DNA from: Croceibacterium_A sp035626815
Lineage (GTDB): Bacteria > Pseudomonadota > Alphaproteobacteria > Sphingomonadales > Sphingomonadaceae
Direction: 5' to 3'
Length of the DNA: 64,000 nucleotides
Assembly (NCBI GenBank): GCA_035626815.1
Contig: DASPMY010000048.1
Coordinates: 1-64,000 of the forward strand
The notes under the pieces were generated by a model that had not been told where the DNA came from, ran no database searches, and was given only the letters and a program-made list of their open reading frames with translations. Numbering within the stretch: the stretch's first letter is position 1; every line of letters begins with the position of its first letter. This document shows positions 33,882-42,803 of the stretch, piece by piece. The position numbers and the translations under genes were made by a program.

Positions 33882-34397
33882 ATGAGCCGCGAGCCGCTTT
33901 CCAGCCGCCTGCTGATCGGCGCCATCGCCGGGTTCGTCGCCACCGCGGCGATGACCGCGGCGATGCGCCGGATGCACGGACTGCTGCCGCCCGCCGAGCG
34001 CTATCCGCTGCCGCCGCGCGAGATCACCGAGACGATCTTCGCGCCGGCGAGCGAGGCGGGCGCCGAGGACCTGTCGCTGGCCGCGCATTTCGCGTTCGGC
34101 GCCGCGGCGGGCGCCCTGCTGACCGCGACTGACGCGGACGTGCCGGTGCGGCGCGGCATCGTCGGCGGCCTCGCCCTGTGGACCGCGAGCTACTTCGGGT
34201 GGGTGCCGGCGGTGGGCATCCTCACGCCGGCGCATCGCCACCCGCTCCGCCGCAACGCGCTGATGGTCGCTGCGCACCTGGTGTGGGGCGCGGTCGCCGC
34301 GCTGACCGCGCAGGAGCTGGTCCACAGCCGCGATTCGGTGGTCAAGGACGGTCCGTTGCGCGACCGGCCGGCAACGGTGCGGCGCCGCCGCGCCTGA
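33882..34397 (+). CDS. inner membrane protein, YagU/DUF1440-like
   Basis: A 171-residue protein with about four membrane segments: near 9-28 (LLIGAIAGFVATAAMTAAM), 63-80, 88-110 and 125-145. The opening Gly/Ala helix followed by MRRMHGLLPP and a Pro-rich loop resembles YagU/DUF1440-type membrane proteins; I am not sure of the exact family. It ends in a basic tail (RRRRA). It is convergent with the cytochrome c gene, separated by 1 bp. Confidence 0.65.
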   Translation: MSREPLSSRLLIGAIAGFVATAAMTAAMRRMHGLLPPAERYPLPPREITETIFAPASEAGAEDLSLAAHFAFGAAAGALLTATDADVPVRRGIVGGLALWTASYFGWVPAVGILTPAHRHPLRRNALMVAAHLVWGAVAALTAQELVHSRDSVVKDGPLRDRPATVRRRRA

Positions 34398-34398
34398 G

Positions 34399-35079
34399 CT
34401 AGCGCGAGAACTGCGAGATGTAGGTCGCCAGCGCGAGGATTTCGGCATCGCTCATCTGCCCGCCGAAAGCCGGCATCGCCCCACGGCCATCGGTGACCGT
34501 GTCGACGACGGCGCGGACGGCCAGGTGGCGATCGAGCGAGGGGCCGACCGCGCCGCTGGCGCCGGCGTCGGCGAAAGCGTGGCAGGCGCCGCACGAGAAG
34601 CTGTTGAACAGCGCCAGCCCCTGGGCGCGGAGCGAAGCGCTGGCGGCGGCCGGCTGCAGCGCGGGAACGGGCTGGGCGGCTTCGGGCCGGACGATGTCGG
34701 ACGCCGCGACCGCCGGTTGAGCGGCCGGCGGGCTCGGCTGGCGGTTGGCTACAGCCGCCGGCACCGGGGCTGGCGGTCCCGCCGGCGGCAGCGGGCCGGC
34801 GACGAACGCCGGGGCCGGCGCAGGCCCGACCCAGGCGCTGGCGCCCGTGGCCGCGACCGGGCCGGCGCGCGGCCGCGCATACTGATCGTGCATCGCCGCG
34901 ATCGCGCCGCCGTCGTGGACGATCCCGCCGGGGACCGGCGAATCGTGCATCGCACCCGTGTGATGTTCCGGCGCCGCGTCGGCGTGGCCGTCGCTCTCGA
35001 TGCCTTGCGTCGTGCACGCGGCCAAAGCCGCGAGCGGCACGGCCGCGGCCGCGATGGCCGGCCCCAGGTTGATGCGCAT
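34399..35079 (-). CDS. cytochrome c family lipoprotein
   Basis: A 226-residue lipoprotein (lipobox LAAC) with a long Pro/Ala-rich linker (about 65-150) leading to a C-terminal class I cytochrome c domain: haem-binding C163-G-A-C166-H167 and the axial Met202 in GAMPAFGG. It is thus a membrane-tethered electron carrier on the periplasmic side. AGGAGAGGCCC precedes ATG 35077-35079. The linker also contains a His/Met-rich segment near the N-terminus (HHTGAMHDS, AAMHDQY) that might bind a metal. A partner is not given by the neighbours. Confidence 0.85.
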   Translation of the reverse strand: MRINLGPAIAAAAVPLAALAACTTQGIESDGHADAAPEHHTGAMHDSPVPGGIVHDGGAIAAMHDQYARPRAGPVAATGASAWVGPAPAPAFVAGPLPPAGPPAPVPAAVANRQPSPPAAQPAVAASDIVRPEAAQPVPALQPAAASASLRAQGLALFNSFSCGACHAFADAGASGAVGPSLDRHLAVRAVVDTVTDGRGAMPAFGGQMSDAEILALATYISQFSR

Positions 35080-35200
35080 GGGCCTCTCCTCGTTTCGCCG
35101 CCGCCGCGGCGGAGTCCTAACGAGGTGGCAACCGGCCAGGCAAGGGGCCGTTCCGGCGGTTGCGGGAGAGGGCGGGCGTGGGCTCGCCCGATCGGGAGCC

Positions 35201-35632
35201 TCAACTGGCCTTGGCCAAGCCGTCCAGGCCGCCGTCGGGCCCCGGCCAGCTGCGCTTGACCAACTGCCCGTGCAGAGCCGGCGGGGCGCCGCGCGGCGGC
35301 GCGCTGGCCGGTTGCGGGGAGAGCGGCAGCGGCGCCGCCAGCAGGCCGTCGGGCGTGCGGAACGCCAGCTCCTCGAGCAGCGCCGGCTCGAGCGCGGCAC
35401 GGAACTTGACGCCGGCGTGGCCGCGGTGCTGCCAGGCGACCTCGCCGTCGATCGCCGGGAGCCCCTTGAGGCGCAGCCGCAGCGGGCCCCCTTTGGCCAG
35501 CTCGGCCTCGGGGCATTCGATCATGCAGCCGCCGGTCGAGACGTTGCGCATGCGGGATTTCCACGCGTGTCCGCCGGAGCGGCAGTCTGCCTCGAGGTCC
35601 GTCGGAAACCTGAAAGCCGCCCGCTTGTCCAT
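35201..35632 (-). CDS. PilZ domain protein
   Basis: A 143-residue protein with a PilZ domain in its first 95 residues. It starts MDKRAAFRFP, where an RxxxR-like segment would be the c-di-GMP contact (only partly conserved), followed by NVSTGGCMIECPE, which matches the (D/N)xSxxG motif. The C-terminal third is Pro-rich. It probably binds c-di-GMP and regulates motility or surface polymers. The ATG at 35630-35632 is favoured over a start 12 codons upstream because the domain begins right there. Confidence 0.8.
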   Translation of the reverse strand: MDKRAAFRFPTDLEADCRSGGHAWKSRMRNVSTGGCMIECPEAELAKGGPLRLRLKGLPAIDGEVAWQHRGHAGVKFRAALEPALLEELAFRTPDGLLAAPLPLSPQPASAPPRGAPPALHGQLVKRSWPGPDGGLDGLAKAS

Positions 35633-35732
35633 ATGCCCCCCACCCTTGCCGACTGTTCGGATAGGCAATTTTTCTCAAGCGCTGGTTAATCGCCGGGTGT
35701 ACCGAAATTAACCATCGCGCCGGCCGCCGGCG

Positions 35733-35894
35733 TCAGAAATCGACCGCGATGCCGTCCTTGACCCACTCGCCGTAGCGGGTCGGACCGAGCTCCTCGGCAT
35801 CGTCCTGCGGAGCGGCCGGCCGGGGCGGCGGAGCGTCGCTCCAGTGGGCCGGCTTGGCGAAGGGCCGCGGGCGTTGCGTGGCGCGTGCGCTCAT
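35733..35894 (-). CDS. succinate dehydrogenase assembly factor 4-like protein (DUF1674)
   Basis: A 53-residue protein whose C-terminus GPTRYGEWVKDGIAVDF is the conserved end of DUF1674/SdhAF4 proteins. In the known cases these bind flavinylated SdhA and protect it during assembly of succinate dehydrogenase. Residues RPFAKPAHW near the start are also usual. The start at ATG 35892-35894 is tentative; GTG 35931-35933 would add 13 residues. It is divergent from rsmB with 56 bp between. Confidence 0.82.
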   Translation of the reverse strand: MSARATQRPRPFAKPAHWSDAPPPRPAAPQDDAEELGPTRYGEWVKDGIAVDF

Positions 35895-35950
35895 GACCCG
35901 CGCGATGGGCCGGGTGGCGGCGCGACGCAACACCTTCTAGGGAACGCGCG

Positions 35951-37198
35951 ATGAACCGCCCGCCGGAAATCCAGGGCCTCGCCGCCCGCCGTGCCGCGCT
36001 CAAACTGCTCGACGCGGTCCTGCGCCGCGGCAAGACGCTCGACCAGGCGGCCGGCGCGGCGACCGCGGGCCTGGTGACCAGCTCGGACGGCGCGCTGGCC
36101 CGCGCGGTCGCGAGCGAAGTGCTGCGCTGGCTGGTCGATCTCGACGCGCTGATCGATTCCGCCACCCGCCAGCGGCTGGCCGACGACGCCAAGGCGCGTA
36201 TGGTGCTGCGGATCATGCTCGCCCAGTGGCTGCGGCTGGAGACGCCGCCGCACGCGGTGATCGCGACCGGACTGCCGCTGCTGGCGGGCGGGCCGCGGCG
36301 GCTGGCGCACGGGGTGTTCTCGACGCTGGTCAGGCAGGGCGCCACACTACCCCGAGCGCCGACGCTGCCGCCCGCGGTGGCCGCGCGATGGGGCGAGCGC
36401 GCCGCCGCCGTCGCCGCTGGCCTCGCCGAACCGCCGCCGCTCGACCTGACGCTGCGCGATCCGGCAGCGACGGAGGAGTGGGCGCGCAGGCTCGACGGAG
36501 AGAGCCTCGCGCCGGGCCATGTCCGCCTGCCGCGCGGCACCGCGGTCACCGACTTGCCGGGCTTCGCCGAAGGCGCGTGGTGGGTGCAGGACCTGGCGGC
36601 GTCCCTGCCGGCCCGGCTGCTGGGAACGGGCGAAGGCAGGCGAGCGCTCGACCTCTGCGCTGCGCCCGGCGGCAAGACCCTGCAGCTGGCCGCGGCCGGG
36701 TGGCAGGTGACCTCGCTCGACGTGGGCGGCAAGCGCCTCGAGCGGCTGCGCGAGAATCTGGGCCGCACCGGGCTCCGCGCCGAAGTGATCGTGGCTGACG
36801 CGCTGAAGTGGCGGCCCGAGGGCGGCTACGACGCGATCGTGCTCGACGCGCCGTGCACCGCGACCGGCACCGCTCGCCGCCATCCCGACGTGCTCCACCG
36901 CATCGGTCCGCGGCAGATCGCCGAGATGGCCGAGCTGCAATCGCGGCTCGTCGAGCGCGCCACCGGCTGGCTCGCGCCCCGGGGACGGCTGGTCTATTCG
37001 GTGTGCTCGCTCGAGCGCGAGGAAGGTGAAGGGCAAGTGCCGGGGATCGCTCTGGCGCCCGACCCGATCGCGCCCGCCGAAGTGCCGGCCGGCCTGCCGG
37101 TGACGCCCGAAGGCTGGTTGCGGACCGACCTCGGGATGCTTGCCGTCCACGGCGGGCTAGACGGGTTCTTCATCGCCAGGTTCGTGAACAGCCCGTGA
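35951..37198 (+). CDS. rsmB: 16S rRNA (cytosine-C5)-methyltransferase RsmB
   Basis: A 415-residue RNA methyltransferase. The N-terminal NusB-like domain (about 10-125) is followed by the SAM-binding fold with LDLCAAPGGKTLQLA near 233-247. The two catalytic cysteines are C302 (DAPCT) and C352 (SVCSLEREEGE). It methylates C967 of 16S rRNA in E. coli. It is somewhat shorter than gammaproteobacterial RsmB at the linker. It stands alone between convergent msrA and the divergent SdhAF4 gene. Confidence 0.92.
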   Translation: MNRPPEIQGLAARRAALKLLDAVLRRGKTLDQAAGAATAGLVTSSDGALARAVASEVLRWLVDLDALIDSATRQRLADDAKARMVLRIMLAQWLRLETPPHAVIATGLPLLAGGPRRLAHGVFSTLVRQGATLPRAPTLPPAVAARWGERAAAVAAGLAEPPPLDLTLRDPAATEEWARRLDGESLAPGHVRLPRGTAVTDLPGFAEGAWWVQDLAASLPARLLGTGEGRRALDLCAAPGGKTLQLAAAGWQVTSLDVGGKRLERLRENLGRTGLRAEVIVADALKWRPEGGYDAIVLDAPCTATGTARRHPDVLHRIGPRQIAEMAELQSRLVERATGWLAPRGRLVYSVCSLEREEGEGQVPGIALAPDPIAPAEVPAGLPVTPEGWLRTDLGMLAVHGGLDGFFIARFVNSP

Positions 37199-37224
37199 AA
37201 ACAGACGGTTAACAACCGGTTACC

Positions 37225-37764
37225 TCAAGCCGACTTGACCTTTGCCTGAAAGCTCTTGCGCAGCTTCATCAGCTTGGGCGGGATCGTCGCCAGGCAGTAC
37301 GGATTGCGCTGGCCTTCACCTTCCCAATACTCCTGGTGATAGTCCTCGGCCGGATACCAGTCGGCGGGGCCTTCGATCGTGGTCACGGCCGCGTGGCCGG
37401 GGTGCTCGGCGTTCCACCGTGCGATCGCCGCCGCGGCCCCGGCGCGCTGTTGGTCGTCCAGCGGGAAGATCGCCGAGCGGTATTGCGTGCCGACGTCGTT
37501 GCCCTGGCGGTTGAGCTGGGTCGGATCGTGCGTGCCGAGGAACACGTCGAGGATCTCGGCGTAGGAAATCGCCTCCGGATCGTAAGTCACCCGGATCGCC
37601 TCGGCATGGCCGGTGGCCCCCGAGCACACTTGCTTGTAGGTCGGATTGGGTACGCTGCCGCCGATGTAGCCGCTCTCGACCCCCGTCACGCCGATCACGT
37701 CGCGGAACACCGCCTCGGTGCACCAGAAGCACCCGCCGGCCACAATCGCCGTTTCCTCTGCCAT
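37225..37764 (-). CDS. msrA: peptide-methionine (S)-S-oxide reductase MsrA
   Basis: A 179-residue MsrA that reduces the S form of methionine sulfoxide. The catalytic motif is GGCFWC, with the nucleophile Cys12, and YKQVCSGATGHAEAI and HDPTQLNRQGND(V)GTQYRS are family blocks. The C-terminal cysteine in NPYCLATIPP is the probable resolving residue. GGAGAG precedes the ATG. There is no signal peptide, so it is cytoplasmic. It is divergent from the secreted methyltransferase-like gene at 37862. Confidence 0.95.
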   Translation of the reverse strand: MAEETAIVAGGCFWCTEAVFRDVIGVTGVESGYIGGSVPNPTYKQVCSGATGHAEAIRVTYDPEAISYAEILDVFLGTHDPTQLNRQGNDVGTQYRSAIFPLDDQQRAGAAAAIARWNAEHPGHAAVTTIEGPADWYPAEDYHQEYWEGEGQRNPYCLATIPPKLMKLRKSFQAKVKSA

Positions 37765-37861
37765 CACGCTCTCCTTTGCCGGCCAGATGGGCCTTGGCGA
37801 TGCGCTTGTCATCCTCGGCTCGCAAGCTAGGCTGCCGCGGCCCCTCGACGGAGTATTCCCG

Positions 37862-38701
37862 ATGCGACCGATGCTGCTTGCCGCCGCCATTGCCCTGACC
37901 CTTCCGCTCGCGGCCGCGCCATTGCCGAGCGCCGCGCAACAGGCGGCCAGCCCGGCGCTGGCCGAAGCGCTCGCCCATCCGCGCCGCGCCGAGGACCGCG
38001 CGCGCGACCGATATCGCCATCCGGCCGAGACGCTGGCTTTCTTCCAGGTCGAGCCGGGGATGACGGTGGTCGACTACCTGCCGGCCGGCGGGTGGTACAC
38101 GCGCATCCTCGCCCCCTACCTCGGGCCGCAAGGGCACTACATCGCGATGGGGCCCGATCTCACCGGCGAGACCAACCAGTACTTCCTCAATTCGATGGGC
38201 GGGCTGGCCGAGAAGTTCCCCGCCCAGGCGGCCGGGTGGAACCTGGGGACGACGCCCCGCATCACCGCGTTCAACACCGGCGGCTATCCCGAGAGCCTCG
38301 ATGGCACCGTCGACCGGGTGCTGATCTTCCGCGAGATGCACAACCAGTTCCGCTTCGGGTGGCTGCACGACGACCTGCTGACCATCCGGCGGATGCTCAA
38401 GCCGGGCGGGCTGGTCGGCGTGACCGACCATCGCGCCGACGAGGATGCGCCGTACGCCCTGACCGATGGCAACAAGGGCTACTTGCGCGAGAGCGACGTG
38501 ATCGCGCTGATGGACGCCTACGGCTTCGACCTGGTCGGCAAGAGCGAGATCAACGCCAATCCCAACGACACCAAGGACTACGAGCGCGGGGTGTGGGCGT
38601 TGCCGCCGGGGCTCGCCGGGGCGACCGACGCGACGCGCTCGCGGATGCTCGCGATCGGCGAAAGCGACCGCATGACGCTGCTGTTCCGCAAGCGCGATTG
38701 A
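37862..38701 (+). CDS. secreted class I SAM-dependent methyltransferase-like protein
   Basis: A 279-residue protein with a signal peptide (hydrophobic to about residue 27) and a methyltransferase-like domain: TLAFFQVEPGMTVVDYLPAG replaces the usual GxGxG loop, then an MGPDL acidic turn and a MLKPGGLVGVTDHRA block typical of class I methyltransferases. Such secreted forms are frequent in alphaproteobacteria, and because SAM is cytoplasmic their activity is in doubt. The deviant SAM loop (YLPAGGWYT) supports another role. Confidence 0.8.
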   Translation: MRPMLLAAAIALTLPLAAAPLPSAAQQAASPALAEALAHPRRAEDRARDRYRHPAETLAFFQVEPGMTVVDYLPAGGWYTRILAPYLGPQGHYIAMGPDLTGETNQYFLNSMGGLAEKFPAQAAGWNLGTTPRITAFNTGGYPESLDGTVDRVLIFREMHNQFRFGWLHDDLLTIRRMLKPGGLVGVTDHRADEDAPYALTDGNKGYLRESDVIALMDAYGFDLVGKSEINANPNDTKDYERGVWALPPGLAGATDATRSRMLAIGESDRMTLLFRKRD

Positions 38702-38723
38702 CCGCTTGCGCTGCTCCGGCGAT

Positions 38724-38742
38724 GATGTGATAGTGTAACATC
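38724..38742. promoter_or_regulatory. 19-bp imperfect palindrome, possible metal-regulator (Zur-like) operator
   Basis: GATGT and ACATC arms surround a 9-bp AT-rich centre (GATAGTGTA). In the reverse direction it reads ATGTTAcacTATCACAT, which loosely resembles Zur boxes. It lies 21 bp before the SIMPL lipoprotein start and stands out for its low GC content. Confidence 0.35.
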
Positions 38743-38762
38743 GTTCGTCAGAGGTCGCGGTC

Positions 38763-39506
38763 ATGGCAGTCTCGAAATTCCGCTTGGTCCTCGGCGTGCT
38801 CGCGCTGGCGGGCTGTTCGGACGCGCGGTACGATCCGCGCGGGGTCGACCACGACGAGACGCTGCTGTCGGTCAGCGCCACCGGCGAGGCCGAGACCCGA
38901 CCCGACGAGGCGCGCTTCCAGGCCGGGATCAGCAACTGGGCGGCCACGGCCCGCGCCGCAAGCGAGGCGAACGCCGCCCAGATCCGCGAGATCGTTGCCG
39001 CTTTGCGAGGCGTCGGCGTGGCCGAGAAGGACATCCAGACGCGCACCGTCGGCGTCCAGCGGATCGACTACGGCGACCGCCGGGGCCAGTACCAGGCGAG
39101 CAACGTGGTCGCCGTCACCGTGCGCGACGTGGACGAGACCGCGGCCGCCGTCACCGCCGCCACCGATGCCGGCGCCAACATCGTCGGCGGGCCCGATCTG
39201 CGCATGTCCGATCCCGAGAAAGCGGCCAATTCGGCCTACGGCGCGGCCTACCGCGCGGCGCGGGCGCGGGCCGAGGCCTTTGCCGAGGCCGCCGGGATGG
39301 AGATCGCGCGCGTGCTGTCGATCCGCGATGGCGGCGGTTCGCAGGGGATGCGCTACTTCCCCGGCGCGGTGCCGGTCGCGCCACCGCCCCCGGTCGCGAT
39401 CGAGGCCGCGATGGCTCGCCCGGAGGAAGGCGGCGGGATCGTCATGGCCGGGCAGACGACCAGCGCGGTGTCGGTCCAGGTGGACTTCGCGCTGGTGCCC
39501 CGATAG
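38763..39506 (+). CDS. SIMPL domain (DUF541) lipoprotein
   Basis: A 247-residue lipoprotein (lipobox LAGC, Cys18) with a SIMPL/YggE-type domain: LLSVSATGEAETRPDEARF, the helical ANAAQIREIVAALRGVGV, KDIQTRTVGVQRI and a final TSAVSVQVDFAL. SIMPL proteins form periplasmic oligomers and are linked to oxidative stress tolerance. A Gly/Pro-rich segment near 205-225 is inserted before the last strand. It probably has its own promoter containing the palindrome at 38724-38742. Confidence 0.86.
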   Translation: MAVSKFRLVLGVLALAGCSDARYDPRGVDHDETLLSVSATGEAETRPDEARFQAGISNWAATARAASEANAAQIREIVAALRGVGVAEKDIQTRTVGVQRIDYGDRRGQYQASNVVAVTVRDVDETAAAVTAATDAGANIVGGPDLRMSDPEKAANSAYGAAYRAARARAEAFAEAAGMEIARVLSIRDGGGSQGMRYFPGAVPVAPPPPVAIEAAMARPEEGGGIVMAGQTTSAVSVQVDFALVPR

Positions 39507-39548
39507 CCCGCGCTTGTGCGCGCGGCGCGCGGCACTAGATAGCGGCGC

Positions 39549-40411
<863 letters not shown>

Positions 40412-40415
<4 letters not shown>

Positions 40416-40906
40416 GCTACCGGTACCTGATCGCGCTCGGCTCCAACCGGCGCCATCACGGCCACGGCCGCCCGCGCGACGTGCTGGCGGCGGCGCTTGC
40501 GGCGCTTGAAGACGCGGGGGTGCGGATCGACGCCGCCGCGCCGGTGCTGCTCAGCGACCCGGTCGGACCGTCGCTGCGCCGCTATGCCAACTCGGCCGCG
40601 GTGATCGCGAGCGCGCTCGAGCCGCCAGCGATGCTCGCGCTGCTCAAGCGCATCGAGCGGGCGTTCGGCCGCCGCCGCGGCGGTCGGCGGTGGGCCGCGC
40701 GCGTGCTCGATCTCGACCTGGTGCTGTGGAGCGTCGGGCCCTTCGCCGCGCCCGGCCTGACCATCCCGCATCCGCTGTTCCGCGACCGCGCGTTCGTGCT
40801 CGCCCCCGCCGCGCTCATCGCGCCCGCCTGGCGCGACCCGGTCACCGGCCTCACCGTCCGCCAGCTCCACGCGCGGTTGACCCGCCCTCGCGCCGGTCAT
40901 AGGTGA
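40412..40906 (+). CDS. folK: 2-amino-4-hydroxy-6-hydroxymethyldihydropteridine diphosphokinase FolK
   Basis: A protein of about 164 residues with the HPPK signatures: YLIALGSN at the N-terminus, the RRWAARVLDLDLVLW block whose Asp pair binds Mg2+, and IPHPLFRDRAFVLAP. The enzyme pyrophosphorylates the pterin in folate synthesis. The conserved N-terminus lies at the very beginning of the frame, yet no ATG, GTG or TTG precedes it; CTG 40412, overlapping the aguB stop as CTGA, is the most likely start. tRNA-Lys follows 10 bp after the stop. Confidence 0.85.
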
Positions 40907-40916
40907 GCCGGTGGGC

Positions 40917-40992
40917 GGGCCCTTAGCTCAGTCGGTAGAGCAACTGACTTTTAATCAGTAGGTCGCTGGTTCGAATCCAGCAGGGCTCACCA
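40917..40992 (+). tRNA. tRNA-Lys (anticodon TTT)
   Basis: A 76-nt cloverleaf with CCA encoded. Acceptor GGGCCCT pairs with AGGGCTC (one G-T pair); the D arm is GCTC...GAGC; the anticodon loop CTTTTAA sits on stem ACTGA/TCAGT; the T arm is GCTGG/CCAGC with TTCGAAT in the loop. Confidence 0.97.
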
Positions 40993-41498
40993 CCAATTCA
41001 ATAAGTTGTCAGGGACACCCAGCCGGCCGTCGCGTGCTCAGGCGCGGAGGATCGCATCGGCTCGGAAGCGCGAAGCCCTCGATCGACACGCCGCGTCGCT
41101 CGAGGCGGACCATCACTCTCGTGCGCGCGGGCTCTACGGCCTCGGATTGGACCGGTCGCCCGGTCTTTCGCGGCATTACGAGCGGCCGGTCTCTTACCCT
41201 CTCACCGGCGATCAGATCGCCAATCCACCACGAACCGGACCGCGGCCGGGCAGCTCGCTGTCGGTGGCGGGACCGAAAAAGCGCCTCATCGCGTGTATGT
41301 CCTTTCTGGGAGAGCCAGAACGGATCGCGCATACTTCCAAACAACGTGTTGATTCCTACTCAAATAATTCTTAAGGATCCGGCTGCCGGGATTGGCCGCC
41401 GGCCGGGCCGGTTGCTGACTGAGGCAAGTCTGCTTGGTCGGCTCAGCGAAGCTCATCTTGGTCTCCGTTCGTTACGTTTCGAGGCCAAGGAGCATAGT
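40993..41498. other. 506-bp region without a supported gene, downstream of tRNA-Lys
   Basis: Open frames exist on both strands (for example 41009-41344 on the minus strand) but have no ribosome site, no recognisable domain and biased composition. GC content drops toward the right end (GATTCCTACTCAAATAATTC near 41350), which suits a promoter region for the LuxR regulator. No repeat of the tRNA 3' end was seen. Confidence 0.5.
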
Positions 41499-42149
41499 TT
41501 GACTGCCGATCACCACTCCTTTCTGTCCGGCAGACCCGGCGTAGCCGAAGCACAGATCGGTTCGGCGGATGTACAGGAGGTCGTCGCGACAGCGCTCGAC
41601 GACTTTTCGCGTCAGGCGCGGAATGCCGATTTCAGCCCGCGAGTCCTGATCGATAGCCATTGCAACGTGCTTTGGCGGTCCGCACAAACGGAACGCCTTC
41701 TGCGACCTCCCATACCGCTCGCGATCAAGGCCAGCCGACTTCAAGGCACCGGCAGTTCTACCGGCCAGACCTGGCTTTCGTTTGTCGAGGGCCTTGATGA
41801 GGCTGGATCGCGGCTGCTGCTCATTGGCGACAGGCCCGACGTCTGGGTGCTGCTGCGCGGCTGGGCGAGGTCGTACGGTGCGCACCGGCTGGTCTTCATC
41901 AAGTGCGCGCTCTCGTGGCCCTATTCGAGCGTCGCGACCAGCGGTCTCGCGAAGAACTTCGGTCTCACCAAGTCAGAATGCGCCGTTTTGGATGAATTTG
42001 CTCGCTTGGCGAAGCCCGATCAGATTGCCGAGCGGCTCAGTATTTCAGTGGGCACGGTGCGCAGCCATTTGAAGCTGATTCACTCCAAGATGTCGGTCAA
42101 GTCGAGCGTCCAGCTGTTGCGGATCACGCGCGCCTACACCGATACCTAA
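41499..42149 (+). CDS. LuxR family transcriptional regulator, CsgD-like by position
   Basis: A 216-residue regulator. The last 65 residues are a GerE/LuxR helix-turn-helix: FGLTKSECAVLDEF, then QIAERLSISVGTVRSHLK and a final helix SVQLLRI. The first 145 residues are not a response-regulator receiver; no conserved Asp/Lys pattern was seen. The start is TTG 41499-41501, with AAGGAG placed 6 nt upstream; upstream GTG 41346 or the longer frame is less likely. It has lower GC content than neighbouring genes. It directly precedes csgF-csgG and the curlin genes, so by position it is a CsgD-type activator, but this is inferred. Confidence 0.82.
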   Translation: MTADHHSFLSGRPGVAEAQIGSADVQEVVATALDDFSRQARNADFSPRVLIDSHCNVLWRSAQTERLLRPPIPLAIKASRLQGTGSSTGQTWLSFVEGLDEAGSRLLLIGDRPDVWVLLRGWARSYGAHRLVFIKCALSWPYSSVATSGLAKNFGLTKSECAVLDEFARLAKPDQIAERLSISVGTVRSHLKLIHSKMSVKSSVQLLRITRAYTDT

Positions 42150-42215
42150 GCCTCGCCGGCGGACGTCCCATTCCGAGACAGCGATCCGCAACCTTCGGTA
42201 AACATGCCCTCTACC

Positions 42216-42230
42216 CCCCCAAGTTGGGGG
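42216..42230. promoter_or_regulatory. perfect 7-1-7 palindrome, candidate operator upstream of csgF
   Basis: CCCCCAA-G-TTGGGGG, centred 123 bp upstream of the csgF start and 67 bp after the LuxR gene. A perfect palindrome of this kind suits a dimeric regulator such as the adjacent LuxR protein. As RNA it could also form a hairpin with a small loop. Confidence 0.5.
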
Positions 42231-42345
42231 CGCGAATCGGTGCGAAGGTAACTAATTGGCCGTTAACCTTTTCCGATTGCAGGACGGGAATCGGCATCGG
42301 GAAGGCTGGCGCGAACCGCGCCGATGACTTCGACAAGGGGGGCGC

Positions 42346-42789
42346 ATGCCGATTCGTTCGGGCACGATTCGTGCCGCCGTAAGCCTCGCAGGTTGCGCGG
42401 TGGGATTGGCCGTGGCGCGGCCGGCGGTCGCCCAGGATATCGTCTACCAGCCGATCGATCCGAGCTTCGGCGGCAACCCGTTCAATTCGGGTCACCTGCT
42501 CGGCATCGCCAACGCGCAGAACGATTACAAGGACCCGGCTTCCCAACAGACCAATTCGCAGGCGGACATTTTCGCACGCCAGCTGCAGTCGCGGCTGCTC
42601 TCCGCGCTGTCCTCACAGATCGTCGACGCGATTTTCGGCGACAATCCCCAGGAACGCGGCACGATCAGCTTCGGGGGCCAGACGATCGACTTCGTCCGCA
42701 GCCTGACCGAAGTCACCCTGACCATCGCCGATGACGAGACCGGTGAGGTGACGACGATCGTCATCCCGACTTTCATCGAAGTAAATTGA
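42346..42789 (+). CDS. csgF: curli assembly protein CsgF
   Basis: A 147-residue secreted protein. After a signal peptide (to about residue 29) the mature N-terminus DIVYQPIDPSFGGNPFNSG, followed by ANAQNDYKDP, matches CsgF, where the FGGNP...ANAQNSYKDP region inserts into the CsgG pore. The middle is Ser/Gln-rich and helical, and the tail is TLTIADDETGEVTTIVIPTF. CsgF localises the curli nucleator at the cell surface. AAGGGG lies just upstream of the ATG. csgG follows after 14 bp. Confidence 0.92.
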   Translation: MPIRSGTIRAAVSLAGCAVGLAVARPAVAQDIVYQPIDPSFGGNPFNSGHLLGIANAQNDYKDPASQQTNSQADIFARQLQSRLLSALSSQIVDAIFGDNPQERGTISFGGQTIDFVRSLTEVTLTIADDETGEVTTIVIPTFIEVN

Positions 42790-42803
42790 GGCAGCCGGTC
42801 GAC

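Noticed and set aside
37862..38701. Consideration as a ubiquinone or phospholipid methyltransferase
   Set aside because: It has a signal peptide and a deviant SAM-binding loop, so assigning a cytoplasmic SAM reaction is not supported.
40917..40992. tRNA-Lys as an attachment site of an integrated element
   Set aside because: No second copy of the tRNA 3' end and no integrase gene is present in the window.
41009..41344. Open frames on both strands downstream of tRNA-Lys
   Set aside because: No ribosome site, no domain and Arg/Pro-biased composition; not enough to call a gene or an integrase remnant.
42346..42789. csgF candidate considered as csgE
   Set aside because: The mature N-terminus with FGGNP and ANAQNDYKDP is specific to CsgF.
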